64,000 nt of DNA from Branchiostoma floridae (lineage: Eukaryota > Chordata > Leptocardii > Amphioxiformes > Branchiostomatidae), in assembly GCF_000003815.2 (NCBI RefSeq), contig NC_049982.1, positions 23,101,835-23,165,834 of the forward strand, read 5' to 3'. Shown here in pieces: positions 48,801-59,631 of the stretch. Positions within the stretch are counted from its first letter, which is position 1. The number at the start of each line of letters is the position of its first letter. The position numbers and the translations under genes are program-made. The notes below the pieces were generated by a model that worked only from the letters and a program-made list of their open reading frames with translations, ran no database searches and was not told where the DNA came from.

Positions 48801-51302
48801 TTCATAATTTGGTATCTGGTCAAATATTTGGCGCAGAAATTTGGGACCTACACAACATTTTGGTGTCCTCGAAATACTATTTTTTTCATATCAATAATCA
48901 AACGTTTTTAGGCGTAAAGAAATTATAATAAATTAGCGTTACGCGGTGTGCACGCGTTTTATATCAGGGCTCAAAATCTCGAATATTTCATTTCATACCG
49001 CTGTGACATTTAAGTAATGTATCATTAGTCTGACATAGGCCCCACCTAGAGTCTCTCGTGCTCGTGCGTAGGAGGTTACAAAAATGTAGGTAACGCAGTC
49101 CTGGTGTGTGAACAGGTGTATCCATACGCATGACCGATGACAAGTCGCTTTTCCTACGTCAAATGGGAGTGGTAGGTAGAGTTATATACGAGTATATGCC
49201 AAATACCAGTTACTCAAGCAACTGGATGATTTTTGAAATGGTTAGATGTTCCTGGTAGCCGCTACCTTTCTTCGTCTGTTACACTGAGCAGATCTGTTAC
49301 ATAACCATTCTTTGATTTGTAATATAGACCTTACGAAAGTCGCTGTACTTATGTTGTGTATAATAAAGATTTCTATGTAGAGGAGCTGAAGACAAATGTA
49401 TAAATTGTATACATTGACTAAGGAAGCTTAGGGTGTGGTCACATTCGTCGTCGTACAAATTCAAGCACACTGTGACAGAACCAACCACCAGTCTTCTCGG
49501 TAGAAATACAGCTAAATTGCATTGTGCCCGTCTCATTCACGACTATCTAAAGAATGTCCTTAGTTTGAGATCGCACGACGATTGCGCGACTGTTATAACC
49601 TATTAGAGCTCCGAAAATTTTAAGTAGCTATTTCATTACACGCGAACTCCGTGTATATCGTCTTATAAAAGTTGATACCAAAAATGGCAGCTTAAACAAT
49701 ATAGTACAGTCGTGATAAAGGTAGTCCTCATGCCAGAAGTTAGATAACTGGAAAAAAAAACACAAATTTGTAACAAAAAGTTTCCATGTTTCGACATGTC
49801 CTGTGGTATTCAGAACCCACGTTACAAATCCCCAAATGGAATGTGCGAAAAATATTTGCAGTGTCTGCATATCATGAATATAGAGTGCTTACTTTAAAAG
49901 TGAAGAATAGAGGGCCCTTTATACAGATAGATGACTTACAAACAGTGTATGTTTGACCAGTTTCTGTGCCACAACATTTCTCAAGTACAGTTGCCACTGT
50001 AATGTTTGGCAGTACCAACACTGCTGACACGTCGGGAGAGCTTCCGGACTGGTTTGTGGGAGTGCCGTCAAAAAACTGCCATTAATGTGACAACTTCGAC
50101 CCGGCCTTGTGCAAATAACAGTCTGTATAATCTCCGAGCAGATGTAAGGGCCGTCGTACTGTTTTGTTTGGCCTTTTACGTACATTTTTTTCGGCGGCCT
50201 GAATTTTCGCCTTTTCCCCTAGAAAGACGTATATAAAAAAAATCCAACTTGACCTTCGTCTTCCCAACACCTACCTACATACCAAATATCAGTGTGATCT
50301 ATCAAGACGTTCTTGAGTTATGATGACTACATAAATCCGGAAACACATACAAACACGCCCCAAACAATATCTCAATTTTTCATGGAGATAAAAAGTCTCA
50401 AAGACACTGAGCCTTACCCTACCTCTGCTTGGAGATTTGGTCTAGTCTTCGCTATTTAATTTCCGTGTTTTATTCAACGTAATCTATTTGAAGTAGAACC
50501 GTCTTAGGTTGGAGCACAAGGAATAATAGTGTCTACCAGACTCCAAAGGTCGCTGGATAAACCGTAGAAAAGGAACAAATAGAGGAGTAAGCCGACCAGA
50601 GGAGTACAGCCAGCTAGGGAACAGCTCGCGACCTACGTAGAAACTAAAGGATTACGCTGGAAAAGTAAATGTGATTGAAATAGCAACTCCATCCGATCTT
50701 CGAACAAACATATACATTGAACCTCGTTGAAGAAGAAACGCAATCTTAACTCAGCTGTAGAAAGGCAAACCGAGAGATTAGAGGACAACGATTCTTCGCA
50801 CCTGTCTCCTCTCATAGTCATACACTGATACATCATGCCCCATAACCAAGTGTAAATCTCAATCCCTTGAAAAATATAAGCTACCGAGTACCGACCGATA
50901 TACGCCCATTGTCCCAAGTAAGTTACATCTATCTACTGAAGAGAAGCGGACGCCTACCATATTGTTCACAACTTGCACTTCCCGGCCTTCTTTTCCATAC
51001 CGACAGCCAATCTAGTATATACACTTCATCAGTAGATAATAAAACAAAATCACGCCACCACCACGAACCACTAAGAACGCGATTTCGGCCCTCAAATGCG
51101 GACAGAAAAGAGAGAAATCCCCACAATGAGTCACCATGAGGGAATATTCATGTGGTCCGTCTGTTGCTCCAGTAACAAACACAACCGAATTTGTTTCAAT
51201 GTAAAACGCCTTATAATTAGCTTGCGTAAAACTTAAAGAGCCTACAAGCATAGCATATAGTACAATACAGTCGACCATTCTTGATCTTACCTTGTGCTGC
51301 AT
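42876..51302 (-). CDS. Secreted cystine-knot protein, Trunk/PTTH/Noggin-like
   Basis: Eight exons: 51302-51291, 47916-47664, 46516-46336, 46006-45871, 45389-45258, 45064-44956, 44492-44310 and 43060-42876, in frame for 396 residues. The first exon gives only MQHK; with exon 2 it makes a signal peptide (STVTMILLCCLCAVEGA). A long prodomain follows, with RLRR and later RRIIR as furin-type sites. After RRIIR come about 125 residues with nine cysteines: CTVCAATTDLGEDYFPRYIN, then C-x7-C, GTCK, SILRRKGQC and a final CEC. A DLG-x2-(Y/F)-x-PRY step before paired cysteines, with a C-x-C end, is the pattern of Noggin and of arthropod Trunk/PTTH. It should be a secreted ligand or antagonist; receptor unknown. 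Exon 1 is the least certain part; an in-frame ATG at 51356 also exists. Confidence 0.72.
43575..44190. mobile_element. TIR MITE (CATAATTCCACC family), interrupted copy
   Basis: CATAATTCCACCGGGTGCCATGATAC is cut at 43610 by a hAT-like element and resumes after 44051. Its interior resembles that of the copy at 10540-10755. Lies in the last intron of the cystine-knot gene. Confidence 0.6.
43611..44043. mobile_element. hAT-like MITE, 433 bp, 8-bp target duplication
   Basis: Ends TAGGGCTGGGTATCGGTAC and GTACCGGTACCCAGCCCTA. CATGATAC flanks both sides (43603-43610 and 44044-44051). TAGGG-type ends with 8-bp duplications are the hAT hallmark. The interior has nested CAGGTCC / GGACCTG palindromes also present at 7070-7285. 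Confidence 0.88.
44200..44300 (+). repeat. Dispersed repeat (TTGAGTAACT family) copy
   Basis: CTGACGAAAGATGGTGGATG, then ATATCCAGCTGATTGAGTAAC; related to 16040-16200. It ends next to the splice donor at 44309 on the minus strand. Confidence 0.55.
47252..47482. mobile_element. TIR MITE with TTAGCCTCCACCAGG ends
   Basis: Left end TTAGCCTCCACCAGGCCTT, right end TCTGGTGGAGGCTAA. A single left-end-like GTAGCCTCCACCAGGCCTTC also occurs at 53443-53462. Lies in intron 2 of the cystine-knot gene. Confidence 0.6.
47481..47553. repeat. Near-perfect 30-bp-arm hairpin
   Basis: Arms 47481-47510 and 47524-47553 pair with one mismatch around a 13-nt loop. It abuts the right end of the MITE at 47252-47482. 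Confidence 0.85.
49200..49290. repeat. Dispersed repeat (CAAGCAACTGG family) copy
   Basis: ACTCAAGCAACTGGATGATT and TTTGAAATGGTTAGATG are the reverse-orientation form of the 16040-16200 family. Lies in intron 1 of the cystine-knot gene. Confidence 0.5.
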
Positions 51303-51591
51303 GTTTTCTCGCCGTTTTCGCCCAGATCGCGGAACAGAATGTTGGTGACTGAGCAAAGTAAGTGCCGTAGTGAGGAAATCAGTCGTTCTCTTGATATTAT
51401 TATTCCTGTTTGCTGTCCACGCTGTTTGCCCAGTTCCCGCTCCTTTTGTCCCGTCGTGAGTTCCTGCGTGCCCGGGTGAAAAGCTGAGATCTACAGCTGC
51501 GCTTCCTGAGAGTAAACTGTCGACAGAACTAGTCTCTTTGCCGAGGCGTTAACGTTTGTTGCCGAGGCGTAACGTTTGCAGTTGTACTTTT

Positions 51592-51691
51592 NNNNNNNNN
51601 NNNNNNNNNNNNNNNNNNNNNNNNNNNNNNNNNNNNNNNNNNNNNNNNNNNNNNNNNNNNNNNNNNNNNNNNNNNNNNNNNNNNNNNNNNN
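51592..51691. other. Assembly gap
   Basis: 100 N. Confidence 1.
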
Positions 51692-51967
51692 GTTGGTTGG
51701 AGGCTGGTGGCGTGAATCAGACCATACATAGACTTAATCCGTCCCGCCTAGTTGCATTAGTTGACGGACACTTCCCGTTTCAAGACAGCCAATCTGATTA
51801 AGGCCACAGTAAGTACATTTTATGTGTGACATCCACTGCAGACACAAAATTTGATGCGGTAGCGGCAAAAACAAGATGGGTATTAAAAAGCTCCCCATAC
51901 CAAGAGTCCACATACCTTCTATTCAGTGAATTGTGCATGTTTGATTTATCTCCATGAAAAAGGGAGA

Positions 51968-51972
<5 letters not shown>

Positions 51973-52045
<73 letters not shown>
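51973..52045. repeat. (TG)n microsatellite
   Basis: About 36 uninterrupted TG units. Confidence 0.95.
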
Positions 52046-52047
<2 letters not shown>

Positions 52048-54420
52048 CCGGATTTTGGTACTCAGACTAAATTGAGAAACTCTTACTAGATTATCATGAT
52101 ATTTGGTATATTGGTAACTTTAGGTGTTGGGAAGACAAAGGTCATGGTCAATTTTGGACCCCCTAGTATGTGACCTTGTTTTGCCAGCTTTTGGGTCTAC
52201 ATTATGTACTATCGGCTCCCGCCGCGGCACACGAGTCGGGGGTAGGAGGAACCCCTTACATCCTAGGAGGCGGATACTCCGAACAACAAAGCTGCATCTG
52301 CTGGAGCCGCCTCACACGTTGCATACAGTTCTGCCCCTGTGAGACTTAGTGCTCCAGTAGACCAAGGAGGTTGAAAGAGGGGTGGAGAAGGAATTGCACA
52401 CCCCTCCTTCACCATAGAAAATGTCACGTGCAGGTCAGGCAAACAGGCAAGAAGCCTGTCTGCCTCCTCATCTGTCCACTCGACAGGAGAACCCCCCAAA
52501 AAATGTACTATCCATGTCTTTCGTAGGATTTCACTTTTCAACTTTTTAAAGGCTTACTATTAACCATGTATAATGTCAATGTGACCAAAACACGCATAAT
52601 TAACTAAAACGCTGAGCTGGATACTTATATCTGCTCGGAGACACGGAAAACACTTCGTTAGTAACAGGTCGTGTGGTGCACTCTGGGTTGGACGGTAACC
52701 AATGCGGCACGGCGAGGGAAGAATAGCACACAATTACACGGAGTAACACGTTTATTCACGCACATGATCCACTTAATAACATAGCTTACAGTGTATTGGT
52801 AGTCTCCCTCCCACGCGCAAAGTATAGTCAGCCCCTAATCATCAAGCAGATGTTGGATGGACAATTGTTGAGGGTGGGCAGGACGAGTTTTCGGACAGTC
52901 CTCTACCCAACTGCCAGAGAAGCCACCTAAACATCTGCTTGGAGACTGGCTAGACCCATAAATTAACTAGTACTACAGTAAGTAAAAAAGCTAGGTAATT
53001 CCTCTGTCAGAGCAAGCTCCTTGGTCAGAGCTAAACTTTGCTCTCCCTTTCAACCCTATAGATGAACGGTCCGGAATTCGCTGTTCAAACTAGGGTTACA
53101 TAGCGTCAGTGCATTACACAGTCATATGAGTTGGTAACATACATCGTCAAGAAATGAACTGTTCTCCGACTCAAAAAAATGTGAAAAGCCGACTCAGTCC
53201 AGAAACGTCCGTTGAGTCAATTCTTGTCCTTGGAGAACTTCTTCAAAACGTACCTGGATTTGTCCATGTGTAGACTATTGTTACGTCACCGTCAGACGAC
53301 ATTTGATGTTTCTCCTTGACCACGGCGTCGCCATGGCTACGGCATATCCGCCCGCGAGAGAAAAATGAACAGGCGATGAAAACCCACGCTGGTTTGGATA
53401 TTTGCTCAGCAATGCTCGCATGTAACAGGGTCGTTTTTGTTTGTAGCCTCCACCAGGCCTTCCTATGTAGTTTGTTTTAATTGTGTAAACTTTTGGCCAG
53501 AATCAATTGGTGTTTCGGCCATTAAGCAGGGTTATTGACTCTCTATATTACAAATGGTGAAGAAGAACCAAGGCTGCATATTGGACAGTAGAATTTGGAA
53601 AAATAGGGACTGGGTGGATTATTTGCCAGAAGTGTCAATCGGCGGAAAGAGTGCATTTTCTCACACAATCAAAAATGACAGTTTGGACGTTTGAACTTAT
53701 TCATATGTCTTAGAAACACTGCAAAAATATATGTGACCGGTTCTGTACTTTATTGACTTGTGAATGAAAATCTCTTTATTTAGAATAATTTTTAAACATA
53801 TACATCTATGATTTTCGTTCGCTGGAAGAACATATTCTAATAATTTTCCTGTTTTTCAAATGGTAGATTTGGGTTATTTCTATATATAACGGTAGGTGCT
53901 AAGCTAGCTGCATTGTTCGCTTCTTATGTTTTAAGATTTCACACCTGGACAATGGTGATTCCCTGTATTTTCAAGAGATGTGTAGTTTGTACGTATACAA
54001 GTCAAGCATTCAACTTAAGAAAATTTCTAAATTTTTGGAATACGATATAAAATATTTAGAAACATAACCATGCGCTATTCTGGCCAAGGTAAAAACAAAC
54101 TGGTATGGTCTGGTCAAACAAAGGTTAGAAATTTTTCTAACGGTTACTTATCTCAATGTTAGAACAAAAGGCAACAAACACCCTTATGGTAATGTGAATT
54201 GACTTCAAACATTGTCGTGACGTTTAGAAAAGGGACGTCATCCCTACTCTAACACAATACCCACGCCCGCGAGAGAGAAAAGCATTCCAACAACTTTCCT
54301 TCACCATGGTATTTATTTAGTACTGAACTTCTATATTCCTTAAACATGTACGTATATATCGCATGTAGTACTACTTTGCAAGAAACACAAAACAAGTAGA
54401 ATTTCACCAAGAACAATATC

Positions 54421-54498
54421 ACACACAGATACATCCAACCACACACACACGCACACACCGTGACACACGCGCACACACATACGCGCACGCACGCGCAT

Positions 54499-54540
<42 letters not shown>

Positions 54541-54620
54541 ACACACACACACACACATACACACACACATACACACACACACACACACATACACACACAT
54601 ACAGACACACACACACACAG
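54421..54620. repeat. (CA)n microsatellite, interrupted
   Basis: 200 bp of CA with ATAC and GCGC interruptions. Three overlapping open frames here are artefacts of the repeat. Confidence 0.95.
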
Positions 54621-55566
54621 TAGAACTTGACATACAATTTCTATGCGAATCTTTCTTCTGAGTGTGTGTGTCAAAAGTTGTTTCATCACTTCAGTGTGCA
54701 ACAAAGCTATGCAGGGGACTCCCACTCAGCACGCCACATTCACAGCCAAAATTCTGTAAGATCGTCATTTTCTGGAAGTTGCCACCGACGCTTTGCAGAA
54801 CGGTCAACTGTTGGGTGCGCTGTTTACACTGCCCATAGCCTGAAAAACAGAGTTGTGAAACAATATCAGCTTTGCACAGCTTGAACTATCAACTGTATGT
54901 GGGGTAATTTTTGTGTGGTGTTTGTACAAAGTGTCTCGAAGATTTGTGGATGGATCCGTATAATATTTATTAGGGAGGGTTCACAGGTACCGCGTATATT
55001 TCACCGCCCCACCCCCAAGCCCCCCCCCCCCGAAAGGTGACCCTAGAAGGTAGGATTACCTGAAAGGCATCTGGTGTCCGTATCGCACCGGAGCTCGTTC
55101 AAGATGGGTGGAAAGTAGCCAACAGGAAGCGTCTTTACGTACCAACACGTCGAACACAACTGTACTCTTCCATTCTGCAGCTGATCGACATCACCTCGCA
55201 TGGTGCAAGACAATTGCTGATCTCGTGTTTCTGTACCAACATCATAAGCTTCAATACAACTGCTGTCTATTTATTTTGACAAGACTGGGCCTGTTATGGG
55301 GCTCGGGGCTTTATTTGTGTCTGTAAAGCCGACATAACAATCCTTAGGCCTTCTGCGCAACACACCAGCTTCTGTATCTTTATCTAAGACCATGTTTTAA
55401 ATTATAACTGCCTTTCGTCGTAGCATACCAGCGTATTCTAATTGGACACGAGCTAACCAGATCTTAACATCTGCTTGATGCTTTTTTCTTTATTACACGT
55501 TTTTGCACCCGCTCCTCGCCAGAGACCCCGACAAGCATGTACAGAACTGGGGATGCAGGTGTGCCT

Positions 55567-55572
55567 TTTAAT
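55567..55572 (-). terminator. Polyadenylation signal of the small peptide gene
   Basis: TTTAAT on the plus strand reads ATTAAA on the minus strand, 30 bp after the stop codon at 55605-55603. Confidence 0.5.
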
Positions 55573-55602
55573 AACATGATAACAATAATATGTATTGTCT
55601 GA

Positions 55603-57896
55603 TCACCCTCTCTTCCTGGTCAGTCTTTTGCCAACCAATTCATGCTTACCAAATTCGTGGGTCTCCTCTTCACCGACATCGCCAGTTTTATCTGTCGGGA
55701 CAAAATCGTCAATATGTGAGTACAGAAATCCTACCAATGGACAGTTTATAGCTTGAATTCTCCATACTAATAAATATATCGCAGGAGATACGTTCAAGAG
55801 ATATCTGAAACTGTAAATTGAGCATGTACAAAATAATTTGTGTAAATGCAGAGCCATCCAAATATGAATGGAAAAAGCAAAAGCTCCATGATATCACATG
55901 TCGATGACTATAGCTCACCCCGCCTCGCCTTGATCTTGTTGAGCAGAAGAGCCAACAGTCTCTCCCCCCGCTGTTCCACAGTCTGCAGGGCGGCCTCAAG
56001 GTCATCCTTACCGTCATTCCATCCATGAGCCTTCCCAACCAGCAAGATGGAAGCTAACACCAGCTGTGGGAAACAGGAGGACGTTGAGATCACATTCGTT
56101 TGTGTAGTACAATGGTAAACTTTCTTTCAACACAAAGGTATACACAAATCGAACATTTGGCGAACACTGTCGCCTTCTTCAGGATCAATACCGATCAATA
56201 CAGTATCATACGTATTGATCCTGAAGAAGGTGACAGTGGCCGCGTTGAAAATTTGATCCGTGTATACCTTTGTGTCTGAAGAAAGTTTAGCATTGTACTA
56301 TGATTACTACCGACACAGATGAGCTTCCATGATAACCTTCGTTTTTGGTCTGTTTGTTTGTCCTGGTGTGTGTTCAGGTTTGTTGCTACTGGCCTGAGCA
56401 CTAGTTTGTTCGAGGGTGAGTTGATACCGAAGCCTGGTAGGATGCGGAGGCTGAGCACAAATTTCTTTGAAAAGTCTGACAGGAAGTGAAGGCTAGCATA
56501 AAGGAACTGGAAGATGGCAAGTGCCCGAGAGTCAAGCATGCAATATTTTGAATGGACATGCTTTTGTTATATTTTCATCCAGAAATTCAGAAAACAATAC
56601 TCTTAACATTTCCCGAATGTATGGGATATTTGATTTCTTATTTTCGAAAAATGCTCGTATCTTTCATTTTCTTTACATGTGTCTGTGTTTTTGCATTTAC
56701 CAAAATATAAACAGGACATTGTTATCGAACATCCAAAGTGCTTGTATACTGGAAGGGACTACCAAAGGATCATGGGTAAGGGGTGAGGTATGCCCTCTCT
56801 GATTGTCGGATGTTAAAGGAAACGCACTGAACAAATCTTAGCGTGTAGTGAGAGTGCACCCTCTCCAGCTATCCTTACAAATGAAAGATGCCTGTCATCA
56901 TTGACATGTAGCAGGCTAATTGATAAGTAGAGTGGAGTCATTAGTCTAAAATGGGTGACATGTGCCATACGCCAGTCAGTATAATAGTTTGATTGACAGA
57001 AACGCACTAAACCTCACATAGGCAACTGGCTGACATTTTCACTAAAGAAACGACGTCTGATAAAATAGGCAGAAGAATTTTAAAGGGGTAATGACCTGGG
57101 GCGTGAAAGGGTTTGCGGACCATTAGAGGGCAGCTGGCGTGAAACAAGTCGGGCTCTGCATTTGCTTAAAGGTTAGCCTGTGCATGTGATCTGCCTTTTG
57201 TGAGAAGGAATGTGGTTCAACGGACCTTTGATGATGGGTGATAACCACAGTGGCTACTAAGGGTCAAATGTGGCCTAGCCTCAAGGTGGTAGCTACAAAC
57301 ATGTAATTATGAAGACAGGGAGCGACCTTGTAATGAGGTAGATTTGTTCTCAAAACCTGCGAAAATTGAGATTATAAACCAGAGTACGAATCAGGAACAC
57401 ACTGTAGTACGACTGTACTAAGCTGAATCCAACTTAACATAATAAAACTTCGAGAGATTTCATGTTCTTTAATCTAATAGACAAATGGATAATTGGTTGG
57501 CCTTGGCGTGCCTAATAGTGCCTCCCCCCAGAGTTGTCTGCACTCTTGTTTTTTTTCCGTTCTCTTTAAGAAAGTGGTAACTATTTCTGGCTATTTGTGT
57601 TCAGTCAAGCTACATCGCTTTAACAGAGTTATTGAAATAACGTTTGAGAATTCATGTAACCAAAGTGCCTTTTATCAAACGTAAATTGCACCCTAGGCAC
57701 GAAAAACTTTATGCAGGTTTGAATTTGTCAGTTGCGTCTTAAGATCTGTCTTATTTCTACCTACCTAGTTACTTCACGACATCGACCTTACATATAACTT
57801 CTTGTTACATGAAGGGGAAAAGCAAACCCAAAGACAACTAACCCCGTAATATTGTGAAAGAACGAACAAGACAGAAGTACCCACCAGACGTTTCAT
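55603..57896 (-). CDS. 81-residue secreted peptide precursor, family not recognised
   Basis: Three exons: 57896-57885 (MKRL only), 56063-55919 and 55691-55603, with clean GT-AG introns, matching phases and a stop in exon 3. Residues 1-18 (MKRLLVLASILLVGKAHG) form a textbook signal peptide. The next stretch, WNDGKDDLEAALQTVEQRGE and on through RLLALLLNKIKARR, is predicted to be an amphipathic helix ending in a dibasic site. Then an acidic segment (DKTGDVGEEETHEF), a GK step, HELV followed by GKR (a possible amidation-cleavage signal) and LTRKRG at the end. There is no cysteine. Size and processing sites suggest a neuropeptide or peptide hormone, but I cannot match it to a known family, and an antimicrobial helix is also possible. 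ATTAAA follows 30 bp after the stop. Confidence 0.62.
56103..56302. mobile_element. Foldback MITE in intron 1 of the peptide gene
   Basis: Left arm TAGTACAATGGTAAACTTTC through CACAAAGGTATACAC and CTTCTTCAGGATCAATAC; the right arm is its complement over about 85 bp. Confidence 0.78.
57165..57395. repeat. Direct repeat, copy 1 (within the peptide gene intron 1)
   Basis: GTTAGCCTGTGCATGTGATC through CTTTTGTGAGA, GGGAGCGACCTTGTAATGAG and AACCAGAGTACGAATC. Diverged copy 2 is at 58445-58680, on the other side of the first exon. Confidence 0.7.
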
Positions 57897-59631
57897 GACG
57901 ACAAGTTGAGATTTGCGTCCTTGAACTTCTATCCTCGAGGATCCAAAACCGGCCTACAAACTCAACTATCTCATGCACTACTACTGGTGCACTGGTAGTG
58001 AAAGTTGGGGAAATCGCCGTCTGGAGACTAGAGTTTTAGAAGATCCGACGTGGGCGCTCCTGTGGTGGACAGAAAAGGGGGCGTATGTCCGAGCTTGGGA
58101 AAACAAAGCGGCAGCTATATCAGATCTCATTCACAGCGCATGTCCAAATGTGCTAGCTTAATACGTCACTGTACCTCTGGACCAATGGGTGATAACTTCA
58201 GATAAAGTTCAGGTTGCAGGTTTGACCTTCTTTGAAGGTTTTACAAAGGATAATGATTAACGTTAACCTTCGGCCGATAATGTTAACGTTTGTTTATTTT
58301 GCAAACTTGTATCTCATCATAAGATGAAGTGTTTGAAGAGAAAATATAAGTCTAGTTTTGCGTATGACTCACATGTAACTACGGACCACCAGAAAGAACC
58401 ACAAACTGTTCTAATAACGCGCGTAAAACAAGCATGGTCTTACGTCTGATTGGATATTAGCCTGCACATGTGACCTGTCTTTTGTGAGACGGAATTTTCT
58501 TCTACAGTTTGATTATGATTGATAACCCTCAAGACTACCTGGGGTCAGCTTTGGCATAGCATCAAGGCTGGTAACAATAGACATAGCACTATGTAAGGAC
58601 GGAGAGCGGCCTTGTAGCGAGGGAGACTTAAAACCTGTAGAACTGCCATGTGACTTCATGAACCAGAGTATGGACGCCCATATGGAACGAGTTTAAACAG
58701 ATTTAACAAGCAAATTTCTACACTTACCTATTGCATTATGCAAATTACCTGCTGATTTGTATAACGAGCATAGAACTATGTAACTCATTATATAAGCTAT
58801 CTGCATACCAATAATCATTACGATCCCTCAATTACATACCAATAATCATTACGATTCCTTCTTGAATTATTCCTTGTCAAAACCTGACACAACATCGGCC
58901 TCTACCACCCAAGGGAAACCGCTAGGGGTCGGAAAATTACACACCTTATTATCCTTTCCAACAGCTACCTACCACTGACGAATAATGACTAGAGCAAGTC
59001 CAGAACAGCTTTGTGTGCGAACGTCATCGCCAGTTTACCTGAATAGAATCAGGGACAGATGTGTGTGGATGATGTTCAGCACCAGGGACAGGTATGTGTG
59101 TAAACGGCGTTCAGCTTCAGGGAAGTTGACTGAGCCGTAATGTTGTTTCCAGATATATTGTTAGTTCTACTCAATTGTCTTATATTGATAACATATCAGA
59201 TAGTTAAAAGTAATGGCATATCAGATAGTTTAAAGTAACTTTTAGGATTCAATATTCATAAATTATCATACATATTTGAAAAAGTCATTGGTCAAACTCC
59301 AACATGGCGGACCAAATTAACCACTGAGGTATATTCAACTTGTTGCACCTTGGAATTCGTTACTGCACTGAATTTATTCAACAGCACCAAATATTCAAAT
59401 AAACGTTTTCAGTCTATATTCATCGTAGTTTAGGGCTAGAAAAATATTTTACCTTCATATGTATGTGGTCATTTTGCGATGTTAATTTGACATCCTTGCT
59501 GTTGCTATTTCTAACAGATGCCTTAACAGATATCAACTACTCTTTTCGTAGTTTTATGAATAACATGAAGTTGTTTCAAAAGTAACCAAAACATGTTCTA
59601 TATGCTATAAGAATACTAGTGTCAAATTAAT
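57897..59631. other. Spacer upstream of the peptide gene, with direct repeat copy 2
   Basis: Contains the putative promoter of the peptide gene, repeat copy 2 (58445-58680), a short tandem repeat (ACATACCAATAATCATTACG twice near 58805-58855), and the 3' side of the sulfotransferase, with TTTATT at 59373-59378 as a possible minus-strand AATAAA. No other gene seen. Confidence 0.5.
58445..58680. repeat. Direct repeat, copy 2 (upstream of the peptide gene)
   Basis: ATTAGCCTGCACATGTGACC, CTTTTGTGAGACGGAAT, GGAGAGCGGCCTTGTAGCGA and GAACCAGAGTATGGAC line up in order with copy 1 at 57165-57395. Confidence 0.7.

Larger units (their letters stand above)
51303..55602. other. Gene-free spacer with microsatellites
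   Basis: No supported exon. Holds a 100-N gap (51592-51691), a GT run, a CA run and unassigned sequence. The minus strand near 52750 has GTGAATAAACGTG, which might be the end of an LTR or transcript, but I could not define boundaries. Confidence 0.5.

Noticed and set aside
51012-51299. Unspliced minus-strand frame with a signal-like segment downstream of MQHK
   Set aside because: The GTAAGA donor right after MQHK and the in-frame join to exon 2 at 47916 explain the start better; the read-through has no other support.
52263-52541. 92-codon minus-strand frame
   Set aside because: No recognisable domain, signal or convincing splice sites; could be repeat-derived.
52660-53285. Possible solo LTR (GTGAATAAACGTG on the minus strand, TGTTAC-like ends)
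   Set aside because: I could not find matched TG...CA ends or a target duplication.
54249-54725. Overlapping Cys/Val-rich frames
   Set aside because: They are translations of a CA repeat.
55060-55093. Possible fourth exon of the peptide gene
   Set aside because: The acceptor lacks a pyrimidine tract, and exon 3 already runs in frame to a stop followed by ATTAAA.
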